Source: CAYXRK01 sp964467615
GTDB lineage: Bacteria; Hydrogenedentota; Hydrogenedentia; Hydrogenedentales; GCA-2746185
NCBI GenBank assembly: GCA_964467615.1
Contig: CAYXRK010000112.1
Span: forward strand, 1 to 15,309
DNA length: 15,309 nucleotides
Direction: 5' to 3'
Shown in pieces: positions 1 through 7,000 of the stretch; the first letter of the stretch is position 1, and every line of letters begins with the position of its first letter. The notes below the pieces were generated by a model, which had not been told where the DNA came from, did no database searches, and saw only the letters and a list, made by a program, of their open reading frames with translations. The translations under genes and the position numbers were made by a program.

Positions 1-155
1 AGGAAATACTCCAGATCGCGGGCCTTGGCGAACGCGGCTAGTTGGGAGGTGTTGTTGAGCCGGACATCAACAACGCGGCGCACACCGGCCTCCGCAAGAA
101 GCGTAAAGAACTCCTCGGCGGAATGTTGGGTGAAGCCGATCGTGAACAGTTTCAT
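1..155 (-). CDS. DUF488 family protein, second of a tandem pair (partial)
   Basis: Only the first 51 codons are inside the window; the gene continues past base 1. The peptide starts MKLFTIGFTQHSAEEFF and contains VVDVRLNN followed by SQLAAFAKARDLEYF. This is the start of the DUF488 subfamily that carries TIGFT instead of TIGHS. The ATG at 155-153 overlaps the TGA (154-152) of the upstream DUF488 gene as ATGA, so the two are probably translationally coupled. DUF488 proteins are small and mostly uncharacterised, and no reaction can be assigned. I am confident of the family from the N-terminus, but the length and the C-terminal Cys/His motif cannot be checked here. Confidence 0.8.
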   Translation of the reverse strand, partial: MKLFTIGFTQHSAEEFFTLLAEAGVRRVVDVRLNNTSQLAAFAKARDLEYF

Positions 156-760
156 TCGTCTACCTGTGACTTCGTATACGCGATCGCCTCGGATTGCAGA
201 TCATAAGCCTTCTCGACCAAGGCGGCGGCGGAGGTCAGGTCGCCGAAGAGTTCGAATTGGAGGTCGTGAAGCTGGACGAGGCGCTCTTCGGAGGTTTCGT
301 GCGGTTCCTCCGCTCCGTCCGAGAGGATGTGCGTTATCGCCAACTCTGGACGAAGCTTCCGCAGTTCGCGGCAAACGAGAATCGTCCGATGGCATTCGAG
401 CGGGTCGGCCTCGGAGCACATAAGGGCGACGTTGCGGTGCTCGATGCCTTCGAAGATGTTGTCGAGGCCGCGCCGGAACAAAGGCAGCTTCGCGATTCGG
501 TCGTACCGCGCTTGGCCGTCGACGTAACAAATCTCCTCGGCGCGGCGCGCGCCAAGCTCCCGGCCCAAAAACAGATAGTCGATTTCCGCATCGCGCAGCG
601 CGCCCTCGAGGGCGTCCTTGCTAAAGTGTGGCAGGTATTTGCTGTACGGACTCGAACGAACATCCGCGATCAGCGAGACGCGGTGCTCCGAAAGCAGACG
701 CAGGAATTCCGCAAGCGGATGGTTCGAGTGGCCTATGGTGAGGAGCGCGGGCGCTTTCAT
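152..760 (-). CDS. DUF488 family protein
   Basis: A 202-residue protein with the DUF488 hallmarks in order: TIGHS (residues 8-12), DVRSSPYS (33-40), LGRELG (65-70) and CSEADPLECHR (115-125). The conserved Cys/Glu/His residues of the last motif suggest a metal- or nucleophile-dependent activity, but the family has no firmly established reaction. The length is normal for the family, with a short charged C-terminal extension. The ATG at 760 follows GAGACAGG, a weak ribosome site. The gene overlaps the next DUF488 gene by 4 bases and is divergent from the coiled-coil gene at 905. Function unknown; family call firm. Confidence 0.9.
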   Translation of the reverse strand: MKAPALLTIGHSNHPLAEFLRLLSEHRVSLIADVRSSPYSKYLPHFSKDALEGALRDAEIDYLFLGRELGARRAEEICYVDGQARYDRIAKLPLFRRGLDNIFEGIEHRNVALMCSEADPLECHRTILVCRELRKLRPELAITHILSDGAEEPHETSEERLVQLHDLQFELFGDLTSAAALVEKAYDLQSEAIAYTKSQVDE

Positions 761-904
761 CCTGTCTCACGATCAATTGTTGCGTGCGATTGGCGGACAT
801 CGTAGTAAATTCTGTGGCAGTAGCGAAAGCTTCCCGGAATCCACGACTCGACTTCAATCTTCGTTGGTGAAATAATCCAATACCTCGCGCGAGAATTGCC
901 AACC
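761..904. other. divergent intergenic region
   Basis: This 144-base gap separates the minus-strand DUF488 pair from the plus-strand coiled-coil/dprA group, so promoters in both directions are expected. I see no hexamer pair close to the sigma-70 consensus on either strand and no long palindrome. Confidence 0.4.
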
Positions 905-1198
905 ATGAATCCCCTCATCAAACGCCAATTCGGTCTCATCCACGAGGAGATCGGCCGGCTGCGCGAGACGCTCGCCGCGAACCGTGAAGCGGTCGAGAAG
1001 CACCGCGAGGAGAAGGAGGAGACGCTCCAGGAAAGTTGGCGCGCGAAACGCGAGGCGGCCACGCTCCGGCAAATCTCGGAGGATTTCGACGCGCTTGACG
1101 AGCAAAATCAGGGCCTTCGCGCGGAACGCGAGGCGCTTCAAAAGCATCTCGAGGAGATTCTCAGGCACACGCGGGCGCTCCAAAACACCTACAAGTAA
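905..1198 (+). CDS. small charged coiled-coil protein, function unknown
   Basis: A 97-residue protein beginning MNPLIKRQFGLIHEEIGRL. It is almost entirely Glu/Arg/Lys/Leu-rich with hydrophobic residues at heptad-like spacing (for example IHEEIGRLRETLA and LDEQNQGLRAEREAL), so it should form a long helical coiled coil. It has no Cys, signal peptide or membrane segment. An in-frame TTG at 896 is possible, but ATG at 905 is preferred; GAGA lies 9-12 bases upstream. The stop is 38 bases before dprA, and codon use matches the neighbours. I do not recognise a family. It could be a ZapB-like or SlyX-like structural coiled coil, but that is only resemblance in composition. Confidence 0.65.
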   Translation: MNPLIKRQFGLIHEEIGRLRETLAANREAVEKHREEKEETLQESWRAKREAATLRQISEDFDALDEQNQGLRAEREALQKHLEEILRHTRALQNTYK

Positions 1199-1224
1199 CC
1201 TGCAATCCAACTCGATTTCCCTGC

Positions 1225-1230
1225 TATAGT
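1225..1230 (+). promoter_or_regulatory. possible -10 element directly upstream of dprA
   Basis: TATAGT ends 6 bases before the dprA ATG (1237), and there is no purine-rich ribosome site between the stop of the coiled-coil gene and the ATG. A start point about 7 bases after the hexamer would fall on the ATG, giving a leaderless transcript. No clear -35 hexamer is present. Read-through from the upstream gene is the alternative. Confidence 0.3.
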
Positions 1231-1236
1231 ACGGCC

Positions 1237-2409
1237 ATGAAGTTGACGACCGAACAACGCGAATGGCTTGCGCTCACGATGGTGCCGGGGGTGGGGACTA
1301 CCCATTTTATTCGGCTTCTCGCGCGATTTCGCACGCCCGGCAACGTACTCAAGGCGCCGCGCGCTTCGCTGCAGGACATCGTTGGGCCGAAGCTGGCCGA
1401 GCGAATTTCAGAGTATTCGGAGGCGGCGGATGTCGATGCGCAGGAGCGCGCGATGGAGTCGTATCGCGCGTCGCTGATCACGATGAATGACGCGCTTTAC
1501 CCTGCCAGGCTTGGGGAAATCTACGATCCGCCGTTGGTCCTATTCGTGCGCGGGGAGTTGCGCGAGGAGGACGAGCGGGCGGTCGCGATCGTGGGGACAC
1601 GGGGCGCTACGCCGTATGGCATACGGATCGCGGAGCGGTTGGCGGGCGATTTGGCGGCGTCCGGGGTGACTATCGTGTCGGGAATGGCGAGCGGGATAGA
1701 CGCCGCGGCGCATCGCGGGGCGCTTGAGGCGGGCGGCCGGACGATTGCCGTTTTGGGTAACGGCGTTGACCGCGTTTACCCGGAGCAGAACGCGGATCTG
1801 ATGCACAAGATAATCGCGCAAGGCGCTGTCGTGTCTCAGTTTACGATGGGGACGAAACCCTCGAAGGGCCACTTTCCCTACCGCAATCGAATCATTAGCG
1901 GGATGAGTTTAGGGGTGGTAATAGTGCAAGCTCCGCTTAAAAGCGGGGCGCTTATCACGGCGCATCAGGCCGCAGAACAAGGCCGCGAAGTGTTTGCGGT
2001 GCCGGGTGATGTGGGCAATGAGAACAGTCAGGGTCCTCATGCGCTTATTAGAGAAGGCGCGAAATTGGTTGAATCTGCCAACGATATTCTCATTGAACTT
2101 AATTTGGCGGGGGCGGCACCGGTGCCTCGAATCGCCTGGGAGTCGCCTGAAACTGCCGCGGAACCGCTGGAAGAAGCCGTAAGAACCGCTCCGAAAGCCG
2201 CAAAAACCGCCCCGGAACCGCCTCGCGTTGCCGCGGCGGCGGGGGCGGAGCGGGACATCTTGTCAGTGTTAAGCGCGGACGGATCCTACGTGGATGAGAT
2301 TGCAGCGTCGTGCCGGATTTCCGTGGCTGAGGCGCTTAGCTCGCTTACGCTGCTTGAACTGAAGGGGCTCGTCCGGCAGTTTAGCGGGAAGAGGTTTGCA
2401 CCAAGATGA
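1237..2409 (+). CDS. dprA: DNA-processing protein DprA (Smf)
   Basis: DprA binds incoming single-stranded DNA during natural transformation, protects it and loads RecA. The 390-residue protein shows an N-terminal helical region with a helix-hairpin-helix-like MVPGVGTTHFIRLL (15-28). It then has the Rossmann-like DprA core with AIVGTRGATPYG (117-128), SGMASGIDAAAH (148-159), FPYRNRIISGMS (213-224) and SGALITA (236-242). A Pro/Ala-rich linker (about 292-337) leads to a C-terminal winged-helix domain (about 338-385, ERDILSVL...LLELKGLVRQ). Length and architecture are those of full-length DprA. The TGA (2407-2409) overlaps the lpxK ATG as ATGA. No other competence gene is in the window, so the protein may serve general recombination rather than DNA uptake. 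Confidence 0.96.
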   Translation: MKLTTEQREWLALTMVPGVGTTHFIRLLARFRTPGNVLKAPRASLQDIVGPKLAERISEYSEAADVDAQERAMESYRASLITMNDALYPARLGEIYDPPLVLFVRGELREEDERAVAIVGTRGATPYGIRIAERLAGDLAASGVTIVSGMASGIDAAAHRGALEAGGRTIAVLGNGVDRVYPEQNADLMHKIIAQGAVVSQFTMGTKPSKGHFPYRNRIISGMSLGVVIVQAPLKSGALITAHQAAEQGREVFAVPGDVGNENSQGPHALIREGAKLVESANDILIELNLAGAAPVPRIAWESPETAAEPLEEAVRTAPKAAKTAPEPPRVAAAAGAERDILSVLSADGSYVDEIAASCRISVAEALSSLTLLELKGLVRQFSGKRFAPR

Positions 2410-3386
2410 CGTTGCGTGAAAAAATTCGCAGGGGAAAGCACGTGCCGTTTCCGATTGGTTTGGCCTTGGGTGTGTTGACGCCGTTCACGCGGCTCGGGAT
2501 GTGGTGGAGGCTGTTGTGGCGACCGGTGAAGGTCAGCGCGTACGTCATCAGCTTTGGCAATCTGACGGCGGGCGGCACGGGGAAGACGCCGGCGGTCATC
2601 GAGCGCGCGCAGGCGGAAATTGAGAAGGGGAAAACGGTCGCGGTGCTCACGCGCGGGTATGGCGCGCCGGAGACGGAGAAGCCGCTGTCGTCGCCGAATG
2701 TGCCGCCGGGCGAACGCGCGGAAATGCTTGGCGATGAACCGGCGCTGATTCTCGAGCGCGTGCCGGACGTGTATGTGGTCAAATTTCCGGACCGCGTTGC
2801 GGCGGCGCGCGAGGCGATCAAAAAATTCCAATGCGACGTGTTGATACTGGACGACGGGTTTCAGTCCGTGCGATTGCACCGCGACGAGAATGTGTTGCTC
2901 GTCGATGCGTCGGATCCGTTCGGCAACGGGCACGTATTGCCGCGCGGGGTGTTGCGCGAACCGCTGACCGCGATGAAGCGCGCGACGCATATCGTGCTGA
3001 CGCGGTGCGATCAGGCGAAGGACTTGCCCGCGCTCGAGGCGACGGTGCGGCGGCATGCGCCGGATGCGGCGATACGCAAGACGATTCACCAGCCTAGGGG
3101 ATTGATTCACGTCGGGAAGGGTAAAGAAGTCGAGTTGGCCGAGTTGAAGAGCGGCGAGTGGACCGCGGCGTGCGCGATTGGAAACCCGGAGTCGTTTTTC
3201 GCGACGTTGAGGGGATTGGGCGCGACGCTTACGGAAACGATCGCGTTACCGGACCACGCGGATGACATCGAGGAGTATTTTCCGGACGAGGGGCGGGTGG
3301 TGGTGACGGAGAAGGACGCGGTGCGGATTGGCGAGGCGGGGGAGAATGTGTATGCGTTGCGGGTGGCGTTGGGGGACTTTGGGTAA
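2406..3386 (+). CDS. lpxK: tetraacyldisaccharide 4'-kinase LpxK
   Basis: LpxK phosphorylates the 4' position of the lipid A disaccharide precursor at the inner face of the cytoplasmic membrane, near the end of the Raetz pathway. The 326-residue protein has the family's P-loop, NLTAGGTGKTP (52-62), a MLGDEPALI motif (108-116, including the conserved Asp110) and DDGFQ (149-153). GVLREPL (181-187), LPDHADDIEEY (281-291) and VVVTEKDAV (298-306) follow. A hydrophobic N-terminal segment (FPIGLALGVLTPF) fits membrane association. Length is normal. The gene starts inside the dprA stop (ATGA overlap), with GAGG about 11 bases upstream inside dprA, so the two are probably co-translated. It implies an LPS-bearing outer membrane. 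Confidence 0.95.
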   Translation: MTLREKIRRGKHVPFPIGLALGVLTPFTRLGMWWRLLWRPVKVSAYVISFGNLTAGGTGKTPAVIERAQAEIEKGKTVAVLTRGYGAPETEKPLSSPNVPPGERAEMLGDEPALILERVPDVYVVKFPDRVAAAREAIKKFQCDVLILDDGFQSVRLHRDENVLLVDASDPFGNGHVLPRGVLREPLTAMKRATHIVLTRCDQAKDLPALEATVRRHAPDAAIRKTIHQPRGLIHVGKGKEVELAELKSGEWTAACAIGNPESFFATLRGLGATLTETIALPDHADDIEEYFPDEGRVVVTEKDAVRIGEAGENVYALRVALGDFG

Positions 3387-3402
3387 GGGCGAAGGAACTA
3401 CA

Positions 3403-3440
3403 ACCACAGAGGCACAGAGAACACAAAGAAACGCGGAAGG
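3403..3440. repeat. dispersed purine-rich repeat, copy A
   Basis: Begins ACCACAGAGGCACAGAGAAC and has an inner period of roughly 11-13 bases (CACAGAG / CACAGAG / CACAAAG). It aligns with the copy at 3468-3507 (AACGCAGAGGCGCGGAGAAC) and more loosely with 4002-4036 and 7378-7406. This repeat type is common between genes in environmental bacterial genomes. Open reading through it gives the familiar artefact peptide TTEAQRTQRNAE. Confidence 0.75.
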
Positions 3441-3467
3441 GCATAATCGCGAGAAAAAGAAGAACCT

Positions 3468-3507
3468 AACGCAGAGGCGCGGAGAACGCGAAGGGGCGCA
3501 GAGAGAG
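3468..3507. repeat. dispersed purine-rich repeat, copy B
   Basis: Begins AACGCAGAGGCGCGGAGAAC, in the same orientation as copy A and 27 bases after it. The end of this copy (GAGAGAG) appears to provide the ribosome-binding purines for the GTG start at 3517. Confidence 0.75.
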
Positions 3508-3516
3508 AATGAGTTC

Positions 3517-3774
3517 GTGGCATTTTATCTTTCAGGGCATGCGTTGCAAGAATTGCGGCGGCGTGGCATCCCAAGGGACCTCTTGGAATCGGTAGTTACC
3601 GCCCCCGAACAGGTGACACCTGAACGTGGTACCATGGTGTGTTATCAGTCGCGGGTGGTTATGGAAGGCAGGCCGTATCTCTTGCGCGCGATTGTTGATG
3701 TGACGAAGCAGCCGATGGTGGTCGTAACCGTATATCGGACGAGCAAGATCGCCAAGTATTGGAGATCGACATGA
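3517..3774 (+). CDS. DUF4258 domain protein, candidate toxin of a small pair
   Basis: An 85-residue protein starting at GTG 3517 (MAFYLSGHALQELRRRGIPR). The frame is open much further upstream, but that part only reads through the dispersed repeats, so the GTG directly before FYLSGHA was chosen; GAGAGAG lies about 9 bases before it. The DUF4258 pattern is clear: SxHAxxxLxxRGI near the N-terminus, a central MVCYQSRVV strand, and a C-terminal VVVTVYRTSKIAKYW. DUF4258 proteins are small and often neighbour DUF2283 or other small partners, which suggests a toxin-antitoxin-like role; this is inference. The TGA overlaps the ATG of the next gene as ATGA. Confidence 0.82.
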   Translation: MAFYLSGHALQELRRRGIPRDLLESVVTAPEQVTPERGTMVCYQSRVVMEGRPYLLRAIVDVTKQPMVVVTVYRTSKIAKYWRST

Positions 3775-3968
3775 AAGTGGTCTATGACGCCGAGGTTGAC
3801 GTGCTGCGAATCACGTTGCGGGACGCGCCCATCGAGGAAAGTGACGAGGACAAGCCCGGCGTGATTCTCGACTATGACAAAGACGGAAACCTGATCGGCC
3901 TCGAAGTGCTCAACGCGTCCGAGCGCGTCGAGGATCCGAAAAGCCTCGAATACGCGGTAGCCAATTAG
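3771..3968 (+). CDS. DUF2283 domain protein, candidate antitoxin partner
   Basis: A 65-residue acidic protein (MKVVYDAEVDVLRITLRDAP) with the full DUF2283 pattern: YDxExDVLxI, then GVILDYDKDGNLIGLEVLNAS (about 35-55). ATG 3771 is chosen over an in-frame TTG at 3759 because GGAG (3761-3764) sits 6 bases before it and the ATG overlaps the DUF4258 stop. The tight overlap implies fixed stoichiometry. DUF2283 proteins have no proven biochemical function; pairing with DUF4258 is recurrent and suggests a neutralising partner, but this is not demonstrated. The gene converges on the beta-helix gene, whose stop is 32 bases away. Confidence 0.88.
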   Translation: MKVVYDAEVDVLRITLRDAPIEESDEDKPGVILDYDKDGNLIGLEVLNASERVEDPKSLEYAVAN

Positions 3969-3975
3969 ACCGCGC

Positions 3976-3997
3976 GTTTTCGGGGCACCGCGAAAAC
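3976..3997. terminator. possible bidirectional terminator hairpin
   Basis: GTTTTCG (3976-3982) pairs with CGAAAAC (3991-3997) around an 8-base loop, in the 32-base gap between two convergent genes. The stem is A/T-rich and has no long T-tract after it in either direction, so efficiency is doubtful. The position is the main support. Confidence 0.35.
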
Positions 3998-4000
3998 CCT

Positions 4001-7000
4001 TCAACGCGGAGGGCGCGAAGAACGCAACGATCCGCGGAAGAGTAGAAATAAGGCTGTGAGCATGAGAGCGGCGTAGTCTGCGCGCGAAGCGGCATCTGGG
4101 GTCGCCCCCGACGCGCATGACGGCCCTTCACCCTCGCCTTCACCTTCTCCCTCACTGCCGCAATCGTTCGGCTCGGAATTGGTTGCGAGAGTCATGGGAT
4201 AAGCGCTGACTTCCCCGGCCCGCGCGTCCGCGTTTGTCGATCCCGGTGCGTAACCTTCCGCGTCGGCGGCGACGTTGTACGCGCCGGGGGAACTGGTTTG
4301 GAATATCCAGAGGCCGCTGGGTACGTCGCGGTCTTGGGCGTCGCCGTCAAATTCGACGACGGGCGACGCACAATCCCGGATGATATCGTCCGTCGATTCA
4401 TCAAGAAGATCGACCGCGACTACTGTTGGCAGCGTCAGTTTGTTTCCGATGAACCGATCGAATTCAATTTGATCGGTACCCGCCTTGGCGGGCACGGTGA
4501 ACCGGCTGGCGATTTCTTCTGTGGTGTAGACCCCCCAATCGTTAAACTGCGCGAACGTGTGCGCGGGGTCGGCGTTGTCGTATTCAATAAAGTCCCCGCC
4601 GATTTCGCGGAACCGGTTGAAGCCGGTGTTTACGACGTCGCCTTCCACGCCGAGCACCGGCGTGAGGGCGGGCCCGGATGAGAACCCGATAAAAACGGCG
4701 TCGCGCTCGATGTTGTCGAACAGGTTGCGCGTCACGGTGACGCCGGAGTTCACCGAGTGGATGCCGCGGTCAAGATTGATGAGCGTCGAATTGCGGATGA
4801 TCGATCCCGACGAGGACCCGCCGGTGATATAGACGCCGGTGGGAGACGCGATGCTGATCGAACCGTCCAACACGACGTTGTCCAGCGTCGCGTCCACGCT
4901 ATCGATTCGCACGAGGACCGGGACGCTAAACGAACCGAAGGGGAGAATTATGGTCAGATCCCGGATCACGGTGTTGTCCGCGGCCTCCACGAGATTAAAG
5001 TCCGGATTGATAGGATCGAATGCCGAGATCGCGGTCGACGTCGGCCCCGCGCCTTGCAGCGTGACATTCGCGACGAAGCGCACGAATTCTTCGTAGTATC
5101 CCGGTCCGGCGCTGATGGTGACGGGGTGCAACTCCGAGTAGCGCAACACATCCGTCATCGCGAATCCGATCGTCCGCCACGGATTCGCTTCGGTGCCGTC
5201 GCCGGTGTCGTCATGGCCCGCGACGCTTACGAAGACGACGACGGGGGGATCGGTATCGTCGTTCGGGTCCGTATCGGCCATGAATTCCTCGCAGTTCGAG
5301 AGGCCGTCGCTGTCCAGATCGGCTTCGCAGTCGTTGGTGAGCGGGTCGAGGCCGTTGTCGATCTCGTAACCGTCCATCAAACTGTCGTCATCGGTGTCCG
5401 GTGCGCCCGCGCTCGTGCCGAGTAGAAACTCTTCGATGTTCGTTAGGCCGTCGCCGTCGGCGTCAACCTCGGTATCGTTCTGTCGGGGATCGAGACCATT
5501 GTCGGCTTCATAGCCGTCCGGCAAGCCGTCGCCGTCAGTGTCCGAACTGTTCGGATCGGTACTATCCAAAAATTCCTGCAAGTTAGTACGGCTGTCAGCG
5601 TCCGGATCCCCGGTTGCGTCGTCTGCGAGCGGATTGAAGCCATGCATGACTTCCCAGCCGTCCGCGATACCGTCGCTGTCGCTGTCAAAATCATTGGGGT
5701 CGGTACCGACTTCGAATTCGGCAAAATTGTTTAGGCCGTCCGCGTCCGCGTCTTGCGCTGCGTCGATCACGAGCGGATCAAGACGGTTCGTGAATTCCCA
5801 ACCATCGGGCAGGCCATCAGAGTCCGTATCAAAAATTAATGAATCGGTGCCGATACACGCTTCTACACAATCTGACAGGCCGTCCGCATCGGCGTCGACT
5901 GGACTCTGCCCTTCGCAGAGGTTAATACAACTGTTCGTGAGACTAACGCGAAACGCGTTTACTTCCCCTGTTAGCGCCTCAGCATTTGCAGTTTGAGGTA
6001 GGTAGTCCGTGGCTTGGGCAGCGACATTGTACATACCGGGCAAATCCGTCTGAAAAATCCAGAGTCCACTCCGGTCGCGCTCCTTCGCCACCCCGTCGAT
6101 TTCGACCACGGGCAACGCGCTATTGAGGATCCTGTGGCCCGTTGATGCATCGATTAAATCTATGGCAATCACAGAAGATTGCGTTAGTTTCTCGCCGATA
6201 AATCGATCAAATTCAATTTGATCAACGCCAGCCTTTGACGGCACGTCGAATTTCGCGCGAATTTCCTCCTCGGTAAACAGGCCCCAATCATTGAACTGTG
6301 CCGTCGTGATCGCGGGGTACACGTTGTCATATTTGATGAAGTTGTCGTACACGTCTCGGAAACGGTTGAAGCCGGTGTTGCTGATGTCGTCCTCCGCGCC
6401 CAGCAAAGGCGTGAGTTGCGCGCCCTTGCCGGACGTTAATCCGATAAACACCGCATCCCGGCGAATATTGACGAACTCATTGCGCGTCACCGTGACCCCG
6501 GAATTGATCGAGTGGATGCCCCGCTCGAGATTGAGCAGCTTCGAATTGCTGATCACGGATCCCGATGATCTTGCACCCGTGATGAACACGCCCGTCGTCG
6601 TCCCAATGCCGAGGTTTCCGTCTAGAATTACGTTGTACAGCGTTGCTGCAATGTCGTCGATGCGGACGAGCACCGGCGAACCGAAGGCATCGATTGGGAG
6701 GGTGATCTTCAGGTCCAGAATGATTGTATTTCGTGCTGCTTCGACGATGCTGGCGTCCGGGTTGTCGAAGTCAGACACAGAAATCGTGGTCAATTCGGGC
6801 CCAGCGCCTTGCAACGTTACATTCGGCGTAAACCGCACGGACTCCTCATACGTTCCCGATCCCGCCTTAATTGTGACCGGATGCAGCACAGAGTACGCTG
6901 ACACAACGTCCATAGCAAAACCAATAGTCCGCCAGGGGTTGTTTTCCGTCCCGTCACCTGATCCGTCACTCCCGTTCATGCTGACGAAGACGGTATCCGG

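Noticed and set aside
2286..3110. A 274-codon open frame on the minus strand opposite dprA/lpxK
   Set aside because: Arg/His-rich composition and full overlap with firmly identified lpxK; an antisense frame kept open by GC-rich codons.
3328..3516. Long N-terminal extension of the DUF4258 protein rich in TEAQRTQRNAE and LTQRRGEREG
   Set aside because: It overlaps the end of lpxK and otherwise translates the two dispersed repeats; the domain starts at the GTG at 3517.
5255..5899. Regularly spaced DNA repeats that might look like a CRISPR array
   Set aside because: The period of about 145 bases is imperfect and follows protein units in frame; no identical short repeats with unique spacers.
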